NCBI RefSeq assembly: GCF_030388665.1
Contig: NZ_CP128846.1
Location: forward strand, 1,984,001 to 2,048,000
From: Streptomyces flavofungini
GTDB lineage: Bacteria > Actinomycetota > Actinomycetes > Streptomycetales > Streptomycetaceae
Length of the DNA: 64,000 nt
Direction: 5' to 3'
Shown: piece after piece, positions 16,779 to 25,150 of the stretch
Layout of the letters: each line of letters starts with the position of its first letter
Position numbering within the stretch: the first letter of the stretch is position 1
Translations under genes and position numbers: made by a program
The notes under the pieces: model-generated
What the model was told of the DNA's origin: nothing
The model's database searches: none
What the model saw: the letters and a program-made list of their open reading frames with translations, nothing else

Positions 16779-18521
16779 TCAGGGCCGCGGCACGTTGCGC
16801 AGGTTGGAGCGGGCCAGTTGGAGCATGCGGCCCACCCCGCCGTCGAGGACGATCTTGCTGGCGGAGAGGGCGAAGCCGGTCACCATCTCCGAGCTGATCT
16901 TCGGGGGGATGGAGAGGGCGTTGGGGTCGGTGACGATGTCGACGAGGGCGGGGCCCTTGTGCGAGAAGGCGTCCTTGAGGGCGCCCGCGAGCTGTTTGGG
17001 CTTCTCCACGCGGACGCCGTAGGCTCCGGCGGCCCGCGCGACGGCGGCGAAGTCGGGATTGTGATTGCTCGTGCCGTACGAGGGCAGCCCGGCGACCAGC
17101 ATCTCCAACTCCACCATGCCGAGGGAGGAGTTGTTGAAGAGGACGACCTTCACCGGCAGGTCGTACTGGACGAGGGTGAGGAAGTCGCCCATCAGCATGG
17201 AGAACCCGCCGTCGCCCGACATGGAGATCACCTGCCGCTTGCGGTCGGTGAACTGGGCGCCGATCGCCTGCGGAAGGGCGTTGGCCATGGAGCCGTGGCT
17301 GAAGGAGCCGATGATGCGGCGCTTGCCGTTGGGAGAGATGTAGCGGGCCGCCCAGACGTTGCACATGCCGGTGTCGACGGTGAAGACGGCGTCGTCGGCG
17401 GCGAGGTCGTCGAGGACGGAGGCGACGTACTCGGGGTGGATCGGGATGTGCTTCTCGACCTTGCGGGTGTACGCCTTCACCACGCCTTCGAGCGCGTCCG
17501 CGTGCTTCTTCAGCATCTTGTCGAGGAACGTGCGGTTCGACTTCGGCGAGACGCGCGGGGTGAGACAGCGCAGCGTCTCGCGGACGTCGCCCCAGACGGC
17601 GAGGTCGAGCCTGGAGCGGCGGCCGAGGCGCTCGGGCCGCACGTCGACCTGGGCGATCTTGACGTCGTCCGGCAGGAAGGCGTTGTACGGGAAGTCCGTC
17701 CCGAGCAGGATCAGGAGGTCGCACTCGTGGGTGGCCTCGTACGCGGCGCCGTAGCCGAGCAGTCCGCTCATGCCGACGTCGTACGGGTTGTCGTACTGGA
17801 TCCACTCCTTGCCGCGCAGCGCGTGTCCCACCGGGGACTTGATCTTCTCGGCGAACGCCATCACCTCGGCGTGCGCGCCCGCCGTGCCGCTGCCGCAGAA
17901 CAGCGTGACCCGGTCCGCCTCGTCGATCATCGCGGCGAGCTTGTCGATCTCGGTGTCGCCGGGCCGCACGGACGGGCGTGCGGTCACGAGGGCGGTCTCG
18001 GCGGCCTTGTCCGGGGCGGGCTCGGAGGCGATGTCGCCGGGCAGCGACACCACGCTGACGCCCGACTGGCCGACGGCGTGCTGGATGGCGGTCTGGAGCA
18101 GGCGCGGCATCTGCTTCGGGCTGGAGATCAGTTCGCTGTAGTGACTGCACTCGCGGAACAGCTGGTCCGGGTGGGTCTCCTGGAAGTAGCCGAGGCCGAT
18201 CTCGGAGGACGGGATGTGGGAGGCGAGGGCCAGGACCGGGGCCATGGAGCGGTGCGCGTCGTAGAGGCCGTTGATGAGGTGCAGGTTGCCGGGGCCGCAG
18301 GAGCCCGCGCAGGCGGCGAGGGAGCCGGTGATCTGGGCCTCCGCGCCGGCCGCGAACGCGGCGGTCTCCTCGTGCCGCACCTGGATCCAGTCGATCGCCT
18401 TGGTGCGGCGGATCGCGTCGACGACGGGGTTCAGGCTGTCCCCGACGACGCCGTAGAGGCGTTTGACTCCGGCGCGTACGAGGATGTCGACGAACTGTTC
18501 GGCGACGTTCTGCTTGGCCAT
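16779..18521 (-). CDS. poxB: Thiamine-dependent pyruvate dehydrogenase/oxidase (PoxB-type)
   Basis: A 580-aa protein with the three-domain fold of ThDP enzymes: Pyr domain (QVRHEETAAFAAGAEAQITG, with the catalytic Glu), central FAD-type domain, and PP domain with GDGGFSMLMGDFLTLVQYDLPVKVVLFNN, the GDG-xn-NN thiamine diphosphate motif. Overall it is closest to pyruvate:quinone oxidoreductase (EC 1.2.5.1), which converts pyruvate to acetate and CO2 at the membrane. ATG 18521 (MAKQNVAEQF) is chosen; GTG 18533 adds four residues. A hairpin overlaps its ribosome-site region. Confidence 0.88.
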   Translation of the reverse strand: MAKQNVAEQFVDILVRAGVKRLYGVVGDSLNPVVDAIRRTKAIDWIQVRHEETAAFAAGAEAQITGSLAACAGSCGPGNLHLINGLYDAHRSMAPVLALASHIPSSEIGLGYFQETHPDQLFRECSHYSELISSPKQMPRLLQTAIQHAVGQSGVSVVSLPGDIASEPAPDKAAETALVTARPSVRPGDTEIDKLAAMIDEADRVTLFCGSGTAGAHAEVMAFAEKIKSPVGHALRGKEWIQYDNPYDVGMSGLLGYGAAYEATHECDLLILLGTDFPYNAFLPDDVKIAQVDVRPERLGRRSRLDLAVWGDVRETLRCLTPRVSPKSNRTFLDKMLKKHADALEGVVKAYTRKVEKHIPIHPEYVASVLDDLAADDAVFTVDTGMCNVWAARYISPNGKRRIIGSFSHGSMANALPQAIGAQFTDRKRQVISMSGDGGFSMLMGDFLTLVQYDLPVKVVLFNNSSLGMVELEMLVAGLPSYGTSNHNPDFAAVARAAGAYGVRVEKPKQLAGALKDAFSHKGPALVDIVTDPNALSIPPKISSEMVTGFALSASKIVLDGGVGRMLQLARSNLRNVPRP

Positions 18522-18538
18522 CTCTTCATGCACCCCTT

Positions 18539-18574
18539 CGCTCTCGTTGGGTCCATGAATTCACAGCGAGAGCG
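18539..18574 (-). terminator. Hairpin between PP2C-like gene and poxB
   Basis: CGCTCTCG (18539-18546) and CGAGAGCG (18567-18574) form an 8-bp stem with a 20-base loop. It begins two bases past the PP2C-like stop and reaches the poxB ribosome-site region. It may terminate the first transcript or influence poxB translation. Confidence 0.45.
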
Positions 18575-18575
18575 C

Positions 18576-20432
18576 TCACGCCTCCCAAACGGCGGCAGCG
18601 GTGCGATCATCCGCGTATCCCTTCACCCGCACCTGGGTGTCGGCGAGGAACGCGGCGAGTCCCGGCGGGCCGCCCTCGGCCCAGCGACGGGTGAGGTGGC
18701 GGGCCAGCTCCGGCTCGCCGCGCAGCGGCTCGGCGAGGCCGCCGCTGCACAACAGCAGCGTGTCACCCGGGCGGGCGACGGAGGCCCGGAAGCGGAACGG
18801 GTCGCGGGGCGGGGCGGGCGCGGGCTCGTACGGGCTCGGGGGTGTGGTGATGCCCAGGTCCATGGTGAGCCGGTCGCCGTCGGGCGTCTCGGCGGGCGGT
18901 GAGCCGAAGCCGACGACGGGCTCGCCCGCGGTGTCCGCCGTGCGGGGCTCTATGTCCTGCCACTCGCCGCCGCGCAGCCGGAACAGTCCGCCCCCGCCGA
19001 CACCGAAGAACACCCGGGTGCGGCACTCGGGGTCGGCGGGCAGCAGCAGGCAGCGCAGCGTCGCCGTGTACTCGTCCGGTTCCAGGCCGAGTTCGGCGGC
19101 GCGGGCGCGGAGCTTGCCGAGGCTGCGGTCGGTGAGGCGGTGCAGGCCCGACTTGAGGTCGCCGCGCCGTGCGGCGCGGATGTCCTGGGCGAGGCGGCTG
19201 TGGCTGCGGCCCACCGCGCGGCCGATCCAGGCGCAGGCGTCGGCGGCGGCCCGGTGCGCGCCCGGCGTCGCGCGGGCGCCGGTGGCCATGGCGACCAGGA
19301 CGAGGGCGTCCTCGCCGGTGCCGAAGCGGGCGGTGAGCAGCGCGTCCCGGCGCGGCTCGCCCCGGAACCGGGCCGAGTCGCCGCGCACGGACGCGGCCCG
19401 CAGGGTGCTCGATCCGTAGCGGGCGCCGTCGAGCACGGTGTCCGCGACCAGTTCGTCCAGGGCGTCCGGGTCGGCCACGGGCAGGCCCGTCGGCTCCGCC
19501 TCGTACGTGGGCGGCCCGTCCCCCACGTACGAGGGCGCCCCGACCGGCACCTCGCTGTCCTCCCGCGCCGCCTCGTCGCCCGCTCCGGTCCGGCTCGTCG
19601 AACTCCCCTCGCTCGACGCCCGCCCCTCGTCCGTGGAGGCCCCCACCGGCTCGATCTGCCGCCCCGAGGGGAACGTGGCGGGCCCTGGGCCGGCGACGGT
19701 GGCCGCCCAGGGGGCGGGGGCGCGGTAGGCGGGAGGGTGCGGGGGGCGGTGCGGACTGTGCGGGCGGTCGAGAGGGGGCTCGGAGGGCGGAGGTACGGGA
19801 GGTACGGGAGGTGCGGCGGGCGCGGAGGGTGCGGAGGGTGCGGCGAGTGAAGGTGCGGAGGGTGCGGGGGCTTCCGGCGGGGCTGGAGGGGCGGGCCGGG
19901 GGGACTCCGTCGCCGGGGGGTGGGAGGGCTCCGGCGACGGGGGCCGGGGCGGCTCCGGGGCGGCGGGGCGGGGTGGTGCGGGGGCCGTCGGCCGGGGCGG
20001 CTGTGGCGGCTGTGGCGGCTGTGGTGGTTCGGGCGTCCGGCTCCGCGGTGGCCGAGGGCCCGGCGTGGTCAACCAGTCGGGGAGGGCCTGGCGTTGGTCG
20101 GGGACGGTCCCGCGCGCAGAACCCTCGGCACTCCCGTCCCCGTCTCCGGCGCCCCTGGGATCTCCGGCGTCCTGGGAATCCCCGACATCCCTGGACTCCC
20201 CGACGCCCCTGGCCTCTCCGGCGTCCCCGCCGTCCCCGCCGTCCCCGCCGTCCCCGCCGTCAAGGCCCTCGGCCACCGTGTCCGACACCGAGGCGAAGCG
20301 GTCGTCCAGAGTGTCGGCTGCCTTGGCCGGACCCGTGTCGTCCTTCGACTCGTCGTACAACTGGCCCCACCAGTCGTCCTCCTGGCCGGAACGGGCCCCG
20401 TGACCGGTGTGCCTCTCCCCCTGCTGGCTCAT
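18576..20432 (-). CDS. PP2C-like protein with disordered Gly/Asp- and Pro-rich N-terminus, catalytic residues degenerate
   Basis: A 618-aa protein. The first ~370 residues are low complexity: a GGD repeat run near 62-72, then long Pro-rich stretches (PEPPQPPQPPQPPRP). The C-terminal ~240 residues look like a PP2C phosphatase: VLVAMATGARATPGAHRAA, PGDTLLLCSGGLAEPLRGE and KGYADDRTAAAVWEA. The usual metal-binding Asp positions (DGxGG early, CSDGL late) read as Thr/Gly here, while the terminal DDRT block is kept, so it may be a pseudophosphatase. No membrane helix. ATG 20432 has GGGG close upstream. Confidence 0.72.
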   Translation of the reverse strand: MSQQGERHTGHGARSGQEDDWWGQLYDESKDDTGPAKAADTLDDRFASVSDTVAEGLDGGDGGDGGDGGDAGEARGVGESRDVGDSQDAGDPRGAGDGDGSAEGSARGTVPDQRQALPDWLTTPGPRPPRSRTPEPPQPPQPPQPPRPTAPAPPRPAAPEPPRPPSPEPSHPPATESPRPAPPAPPEAPAPSAPSLAAPSAPSAPAAPPVPPVPPPSEPPLDRPHSPHRPPHPPAYRAPAPWAATVAGPGPATFPSGRQIEPVGASTDEGRASSEGSSTSRTGAGDEAAREDSEVPVGAPSYVGDGPPTYEAEPTGLPVADPDALDELVADTVLDGARYGSSTLRAASVRGDSARFRGEPRRDALLTARFGTGEDALVLVAMATGARATPGAHRAAADACAWIGRAVGRSHSRLAQDIRAARRGDLKSGLHRLTDRSLGKLRARAAELGLEPDEYTATLRCLLLPADPECRTRVFFGVGGGGLFRLRGGEWQDIEPRTADTAGEPVVGFGSPPAETPDGDRLTMDLGITTPPSPYEPAPAPPRDPFRFRASVARPGDTLLLCSGGLAEPLRGEPELARHLTRRWAEGGPPGLAAFLADTQVRVKGYADDRTAAAVWEA

Positions 20433-20524
20433 GCCCCTATTGTCCACCGCACAGGGCGTACGAAAACGGTGCATCGAGAAATTCCGACCGGTACGGGCGA
20501 GGGCGGGCCGGAGTGGCGCGCGGA

Positions 20525-20565
20525 GCGTCGGGCGGTCCCACCCCCACGGGAGGACCGCCCGACGC
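20525..20565. other. Perfect 14-bp-stem hairpin in a divergent promoter region
   Basis: GCGTCGGGCGGTCC (20525-20538) pairs completely with 20552-20565, leaving a 13-base loop. It lies in the 285-base gap between the divergent PP2C-like gene (start 20432) and the regulator gene (start 20718), where a terminator would not be expected. It could end an unannotated small RNA, act in a 5' leader, or bind a protein. No other signal was recognised in this gap. Confidence 0.5.
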
Positions 20566-20717
20566 AGGGGGACACCTTGGCAGACCGGTGGGGGCTGCGG
20601 GGATGATGTTCGCGGCGGGTTTACGCCGTGGCCGCTTTCCGCCACGACGAACCGAACGCGCCAGGACGATCGGGAGGCCCGGCCTGCCCGGAACGCATCG
20701 GGGAGGGACGTCGCCGC

Positions 20718-21797
20718 ATGCTGGCTGCGATAGGTCTGGACGAGACGCACGAGGCGGCGTACCGCGCGCTGGTGTCGGTGGGCGCCGCCGACGTGCCCGA
20801 CCTGGCGCGCCGGCTCACGCTGGGCGAGCCGGAGACCGAGCGGGCGCTGCGCCGCCTGGAGCGGCACGGCCTGGCCGCGCAGGCCTCGGGCCGGGCGGGC
20901 CGCTGGGTGGCGGCGCCGCCCGGCGTCGCCCTCGGCGCGCTGCTCACCCAGCACCGGCACGAGCTGGAGAAGGCCGAGCTGGCGGCGACGCTGCTCGCCG
21001 AGGAGTACCGCGCGCGGGCCGCCGAGCCCACCGTCCACGACCTGGTCGAGGTGGTGACCGGCGCGGCCGCCGTCTCCCAGCGCTTCCTCCAGCTCCAGCT
21101 CGGCGCGAGCCGCGAGGTGTGCGCGCTGGTGACGGGCAGGCCGGTGGCGGTCACGGGCGTGGAGAACGACGCGGAGGAGCAGGCCGCGAACCGGGGTGTG
21201 CGCTACCGCGTGGTCATCGAGCGCGAGGTCCTCGCCGCGCCCACGGGGCTCATGGAGGTCGCGGCGGCGATGCGGCGCGAGGAGCGGATCCGGGTCGCCG
21301 ACCGCGTGCCGACGAAGCTGGTGGTCGCCGACGGCACCCTCGCGATGGTGCCGCTGACGTCGCGGACGGCGGAGCCCGCCGCGCTCGTGGTGCACGCCAG
21401 CGGCCTCCTGGAGTCCCTGACGGGCCTGTTCGAGGCGGTGTGGCGGACGGCGCTCCCGCTGCGCCTCGGCGAGGACGACGCGGTGCGCGAGGCGGGCGCC
21501 GAAGGGCCGGACGGCACGGATCTGGAGGTCCTCTCGCTGCTCCTCGCCGGGATGACCGACGCCAGCGTCGCCAAACAGCTCGACCTGGGCCTGCGGACCG
21601 TGCAGCGCCGGGTCAAGCGCCTGATGGAGCTGACCGGCGTGACGACCCGGCTCCAGCTCGGCTGGCACGCGTACGAGCGCGGCTGGGTGGCCCGCGAGGC
21701 GGCCGCCGGGCCCATCGCCGCGCTCCCGGCCCCGAGGGCCCCCGAGGTCACCGGGACGGCCCCCGGATCAGCCCTCGACGCGAGCCCCCGGGACTGA
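20718..21797 (+). CDS. Transcriptional regulator, TrmB-like N-terminus and LuxR-type C-terminal HTH
   Basis: A 359-aa protein. The N-terminus (MLAAIGLDETHEAAYRALVS, ARRLTLGEPETERALRRLERHG) is a TrmB-like winged helix. The C-terminus (EVLSLLLAGMTDASVAKQLDLGLRTVQRRVKRLM) is a LuxR/GerE-type helix-turn-helix. The region between resembles the sensor part of many Streptomyces regulators of this kind. GGGGAGGGA lies upstream of ATG 20718, rather distant; a start at 20628 would precede it in frame but lacks a ribosome site. Target genes are unknown. Confidence 0.83.
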   Translation: MLAAIGLDETHEAAYRALVSVGAADVPDLARRLTLGEPETERALRRLERHGLAAQASGRAGRWVAAPPGVALGALLTQHRHELEKAELAATLLAEEYRARAAEPTVHDLVEVVTGAAAVSQRFLQLQLGASREVCALVTGRPVAVTGVENDAEEQAANRGVRYRVVIEREVLAAPTGLMEVAAAMRREERIRVADRVPTKLVVADGTLAMVPLTSRTAEPAALVVHASGLLESLTGLFEAVWRTALPLRLGEDDAVREAGAEGPDGTDLEVLSLLLAGMTDASVAKQLDLGLRTVQRRVKRLMELTGVTTRLQLGWHAYERGWVAREAAAGPIAALPAPRAPEVTGTAPGSALDASPRD

Positions 21798-21839
21798 CCC
21801 CGACCTGCGGTTTCGTACCCGCTCCTGCACTCTGGGCAG

Positions 21840-22325
21840 ATGGGAGCGTGGGAACTCCTGCTGGTCGGCGTGGTGATGCTGCTCGGCCTGTGCGGAGTGC
21901 TTGTGCCCGGCGTGCCGGGGTCCTGGCTCGTATGGGCCGGGACCGCGTGGTGGGCGCTGCAGGACCCGGACGGCCTCGCCTGGGGCGTCCTGGTCGGCGC
22001 GACGCTGGTGCTCCTGCTGTCCCAGGCCGTGCGCTGGCAGTTGCCGCCGCGCCGGCTGCGGGAGTCGGGGGCGACCCATCGGATGGCCGCGTACGCGGGC
22101 GGGGGCGCCCTGCTCGGCTTCTGCGTGCTGCCGGTGCTCGGCGCGCTGCCGGGGTTCGTCGGCGGGATGTACCTGGCGGAGCGGATACGTCTCGGCGGGC
22201 GCGGGGAGGCCGTGACGGCGGTGCGCACGGCGCTGCGGGCCGGGGGATGGAGCGTGTTCGTGGAGCTTTTCGCGTGCCTGCTGATCGTGGGGGCGTGGGC
22301 GGGGGCGGAGGTGTGGGGCGGCTGA
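21840..22325 (+). CDS. DUF456 domain membrane protein
   Basis: A 161-aa protein with about four hydrophobic segments: WELLLVGVVMLLGLCGVLVPGVPGS, a second reading WGVLVGATLVLLL, the glycine-rich AYAGGGALLGFCVLPVLGALPGFVGG, and SVFVELFACLLIVGAWAGAEVWG. The VPGVPGS and PVLGALPGFVGG blocks are typical of DUF456. Function unknown. ATG 21840 follows the regulator stop by 43 bases on the same strand without a clear ribosome site. Confidence 0.82.
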   Translation: MGAWELLLVGVVMLLGLCGVLVPGVPGSWLVWAGTAWWALQDPDGLAWGVLVGATLVLLLSQAVRWQLPPRRLRESGATHRMAAYAGGGALLGFCVLPVLGALPGFVGGMYLAERIRLGGRGEAVTAVRTALRAGGWSVFVELFACLLIVGAWAGAEVWGG

Positions 22326-22354
22326 GGGCCGGTTTCACTGCGGATCTTTCCGCC

Positions 22355-22456
22355 CGACGGCTCTTTACGCCCGACGGCTCCTTCCGCCCGACGGCTCTTT
22401 ACATCCGACGGCTCTTTACATCCGACGGCTCTTTACATCCGACGGCTCTTTACATC
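22355..22456 (+). repeat. Six tandem 17-bp repeats upstream of the GH95-like gene
   Basis: Six consecutive 17-base units of the form CGACGGCTCTTTACATC, the last four identical and the first two variant; a partial degenerate unit precedes at 22341-22354. The block is much less G/C-rich than its surroundings and ends about 85 bases before the glycosidase start. It may be a simple slippage array or a cluster of protein-binding sites. Confidence 0.85.
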
Positions 22457-22542
22457 CGATCTCTCCCTACTCATTGACGTACCCGTACGTCATCTCTAGC
22501 TTTCACCGGCAGATACCTCCGATGACTCGGCCAGGAGGCCTG

Positions 22543-24864
22543 ATGCCAAGACCCTCCAGAAGAGCCCTGCTCGCCACCGGACCCGCGATCGGCGGGGCGA
22601 TGCTCGTCGGCGGCCTCCCCGCACAGGCCGCGCCCGCGACAGAGGCACCGCGGGCCGTACGGCCCGCCGCCGACCCCTGGCGCGCCGTCCTCGACGACGC
22701 GGACATGGTCTGGCAGCGGATGCCGAGGACCTGGTACGAGGGCCCGTTCCTGGGCAACGGCTTCCTCGGCTCCGGGATCTACGCGGAGCCGGGCCGCGAG
22801 ACGGCGGCCGTCCGGTTCAACGTGCAGCACTCCGAGGTGCAGGACCACCGCCCTGAGTTCGGCTCGCTCTTCGGGCTCGCCCGGCTGCCGATCGGCCACT
22901 TCACGCTGGAGCCCGTCGGCAGGATCACCGGACTCGACTGGCGGCTGCGGCTGCGCGTCGCCGAGCTGACGGGCACGCTCACCACCGACCGGGGCACGCT
23001 CCGCCTGCGCGCGCACGTGCACAGCTCGCGTGCGGTGCTCGCCGTGGAGGTGACGGCGAGCGCGGGCGAGCGCGGCTTCCGCTGGGTGTTCCACCCGGCG
23101 GAGGCGATCAGCCCGCGGGCCGCGTTCAAGCCGGTGCCGACCGGCTATGAGGGCAATCCGCCCGCGCGGATGGAGAGCCACGACGGGGTGTCGGCGGCCG
23201 TGCAGCCGCTGCTCGCGGGCGGCCAGCACGTCACCGCCTGGCGGGAGCGACGGCGGGGCGACGCGCGGACGTTGTACGTCCATGTCGCGCACTCGCACCC
23301 GCAGGCCACGGCCCGCGACCGGGCGGTGCGCGCGGTGCGGGCCGCCGCCCGGCCGCCGTACGACACGTTCGCCGCGCCGCACCGCGCCTGGTGGGACGCG
23401 TACTACCGCAAGAGCTTCCTGTCGCTGCCGGACGCGCGCCTGCAGCGCTTCTACTGGATCCAGCTCTACAAGACGGCGGCAGCAGCCCGTCGCGACGCCC
23501 CCGTGATGGCGACCTGCGGCCCCTGGCTGGAGCCGACGCCGTGGCCCAACACCTGGTGGAACCTGAACGTACAGCTGGAGTACTGGCTGATCCACGGCGC
23601 CAACCACCTCGAACTCGACGCCGTCACACGGGCGTTGAGCGAGTTCCGGGACAACCTCGCCAAGGAGGTCGCGGCGCCCTACCGCGCGGACTCGCTCGGC
23701 GTGCCACGCACCACCGACACCCGTCTGGTCAACGGCGCCTCGGTCACGGGCGGGGGCTACGGCGTGGGCATCCCGGGCCAGGACCCGCCGACCCCCGAGG
23801 TCGGGAACCTCACCTGGGCGCTGCACAACGTCTGGCTGAGCTACCGCCACACCATGGACACCGCGATCCTGCGCGACGTCCTCTTCCCGCTCCTTCGCGG
23901 CGCCGTGAACTACTACCTGCACTTCCTCCAGCCGGGCCCGGACGGCAAGTTGCACCTCCCGGCGACCTTCTCGCCCGAGTACGGCGGCAACAGCCGGGAC
24001 TGCACCTACGACCTGATGCTCCTCACCTGGGGCTGCCGCACGCTCCTGGAGACGGCCGAACTCCTCGGCGTGGACGACGCGTTGGCGCCGCGCTGGCGCG
24101 AGGTCCTGGCGAGGCTCGTCGCGTACCCCACCGACGCGAACGGCTACATGATCGGCGCCGACATCCCCTTCGCGAAGTCGCACCGCCACTACTCCCACCT
24201 CCTCGCGGTCTATCCGCTGTACGAGGTGACGGGCCGCACGGCCGCCGAGAGGGCCCTGATCGAGAAGTCCCTCGCGCACTGGGTGGGCTTCGAAGGCGCC
24301 CTGCAGGGCTACACGTTCACGGGCGCCGCGTCGATCTCGGCGCTGCTCGGCAAGGGCGAGGACGCGCTCAAGTACCTGGGTCGGCTGATGAGCCGCTTCA
24401 TCCAGGCGAACACCATGTACAAGGAGTCGGGGCCGGTCATCGAGACCCCGCTGTCGGCCGCGCAGTCACTGCACGACATGGTGTGCCAGTCCTGGGGCGA
24501 CGTCATCCGCGTCTTCCCCGCGCTGCCCGCCGCGTGGCCGGACCTGGTGGTCCACGACTTCCGCACCCAGGGGGCGTTCCTGCTCAGCGCGGTCCGCGAG
24601 CGGGGCGCGACACGGTGGGTGCGCCTGGTCAGCGAGGCGGGCGCGCCGTGCGTCGTGCGGCACGGCATCGCGGGTCCGGTCGAGGTGCGGGACGCGCGGG
24701 GGCGGCCGCTGCCCCACGAGGACGCGGGCGGCGGGGCGCTGCGCATCACGCTCGGCAAGGGCGGCTCGGCACTGATCACCGCCCGGGGCGACCGCCCCGA
24801 CCTGCGGATCAGACCGGTGAAACCGGGTGCGGACGCGCCGAGATGGGGGCTGCCCGCGAGCTGA
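22543..24864 (+). CDS. Tat-exported glycoside hydrolase, GH95-like (alpha-L-fucosidase family)
   Basis: A 773-aa protein. The N-terminus MPRPSRRALLATGPAIGGAM is a twin-arginine signal with AQAA as the likely cleavage site. An N-terminal beta domain (WYEGPFLGNGFLGSGIYAEPG) and an (alpha/alpha)6 catalytic region follow (NTWWNLNVQLEYWLIHGANH, LPATFSPEYGG, MVCQSWGDVIRVFPALP), matching the GH95 architecture. The substrate could be another alpha-linked sugar. ATG 22543 is chosen because AGGAGG lies five bases upstream; an ATG seven codons earlier has no such site. Preceded by the 17-bp tandem repeats. Confidence 0.82.
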   Translation: MPRPSRRALLATGPAIGGAMLVGGLPAQAAPATEAPRAVRPAADPWRAVLDDADMVWQRMPRTWYEGPFLGNGFLGSGIYAEPGRETAAVRFNVQHSEVQDHRPEFGSLFGLARLPIGHFTLEPVGRITGLDWRLRLRVAELTGTLTTDRGTLRLRAHVHSSRAVLAVEVTASAGERGFRWVFHPAEAISPRAAFKPVPTGYEGNPPARMESHDGVSAAVQPLLAGGQHVTAWRERRRGDARTLYVHVAHSHPQATARDRAVRAVRAAARPPYDTFAAPHRAWWDAYYRKSFLSLPDARLQRFYWIQLYKTAAAARRDAPVMATCGPWLEPTPWPNTWWNLNVQLEYWLIHGANHLELDAVTRALSEFRDNLAKEVAAPYRADSLGVPRTTDTRLVNGASVTGGGYGVGIPGQDPPTPEVGNLTWALHNVWLSYRHTMDTAILRDVLFPLLRGAVNYYLHFLQPGPDGKLHLPATFSPEYGGNSRDCTYDLMLLTWGCRTLLETAELLGVDDALAPRWREVLARLVAYPTDANGYMIGADIPFAKSHRHYSHLLAVYPLYEVTGRTAAERALIEKSLAHWVGFEGALQGYTFTGAASISALLGKGEDALKYLGRLMSRFIQANTMYKESGPVIETPLSAAQSLHDMVCQSWGDVIRVFPALPAAWPDLVVHDFRTQGAFLLSAVRERGATRWVRLVSEAGAPCVVRHGIAGPVEVRDARGRPLPHEDAGGGALRITLGKGGSALITARGDRPDLRIRPVKPGADAPRWGLPAS

Positions 24865-25150
24865 CGGGCCGTGCCCGGGCGGCCGGGGCCAGTCCGGCAC
24901 GACCGGCGCCTCGCACGGGGTGTCGAACGTCGGCGGGGCACCGTGCCGAACAGCTCCCGCTTCGGCGCGAACGGCAGCTTCTGCGTGAAAATCCACGTGA
25001 AGGCCGACCTGGGCAACGGCCAGGTGTGCGGCGAGACCGTACGGCGGGGGCTCCGACGGGGGCGCCTCGGCGGGCGGCTCGGACTCCGGCGGGTCCGGCG
25101 ATCCAGACGGCTCCGGCACGGCGTGAAGGCCCCCTCTCATCGTGCGGACG

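Noticed and set aside
16818..18902. A 694-residue frame opposite poxB
   Set aside because: Shadow of the ThDP enzyme on the other strand; no ribosome site or motif.
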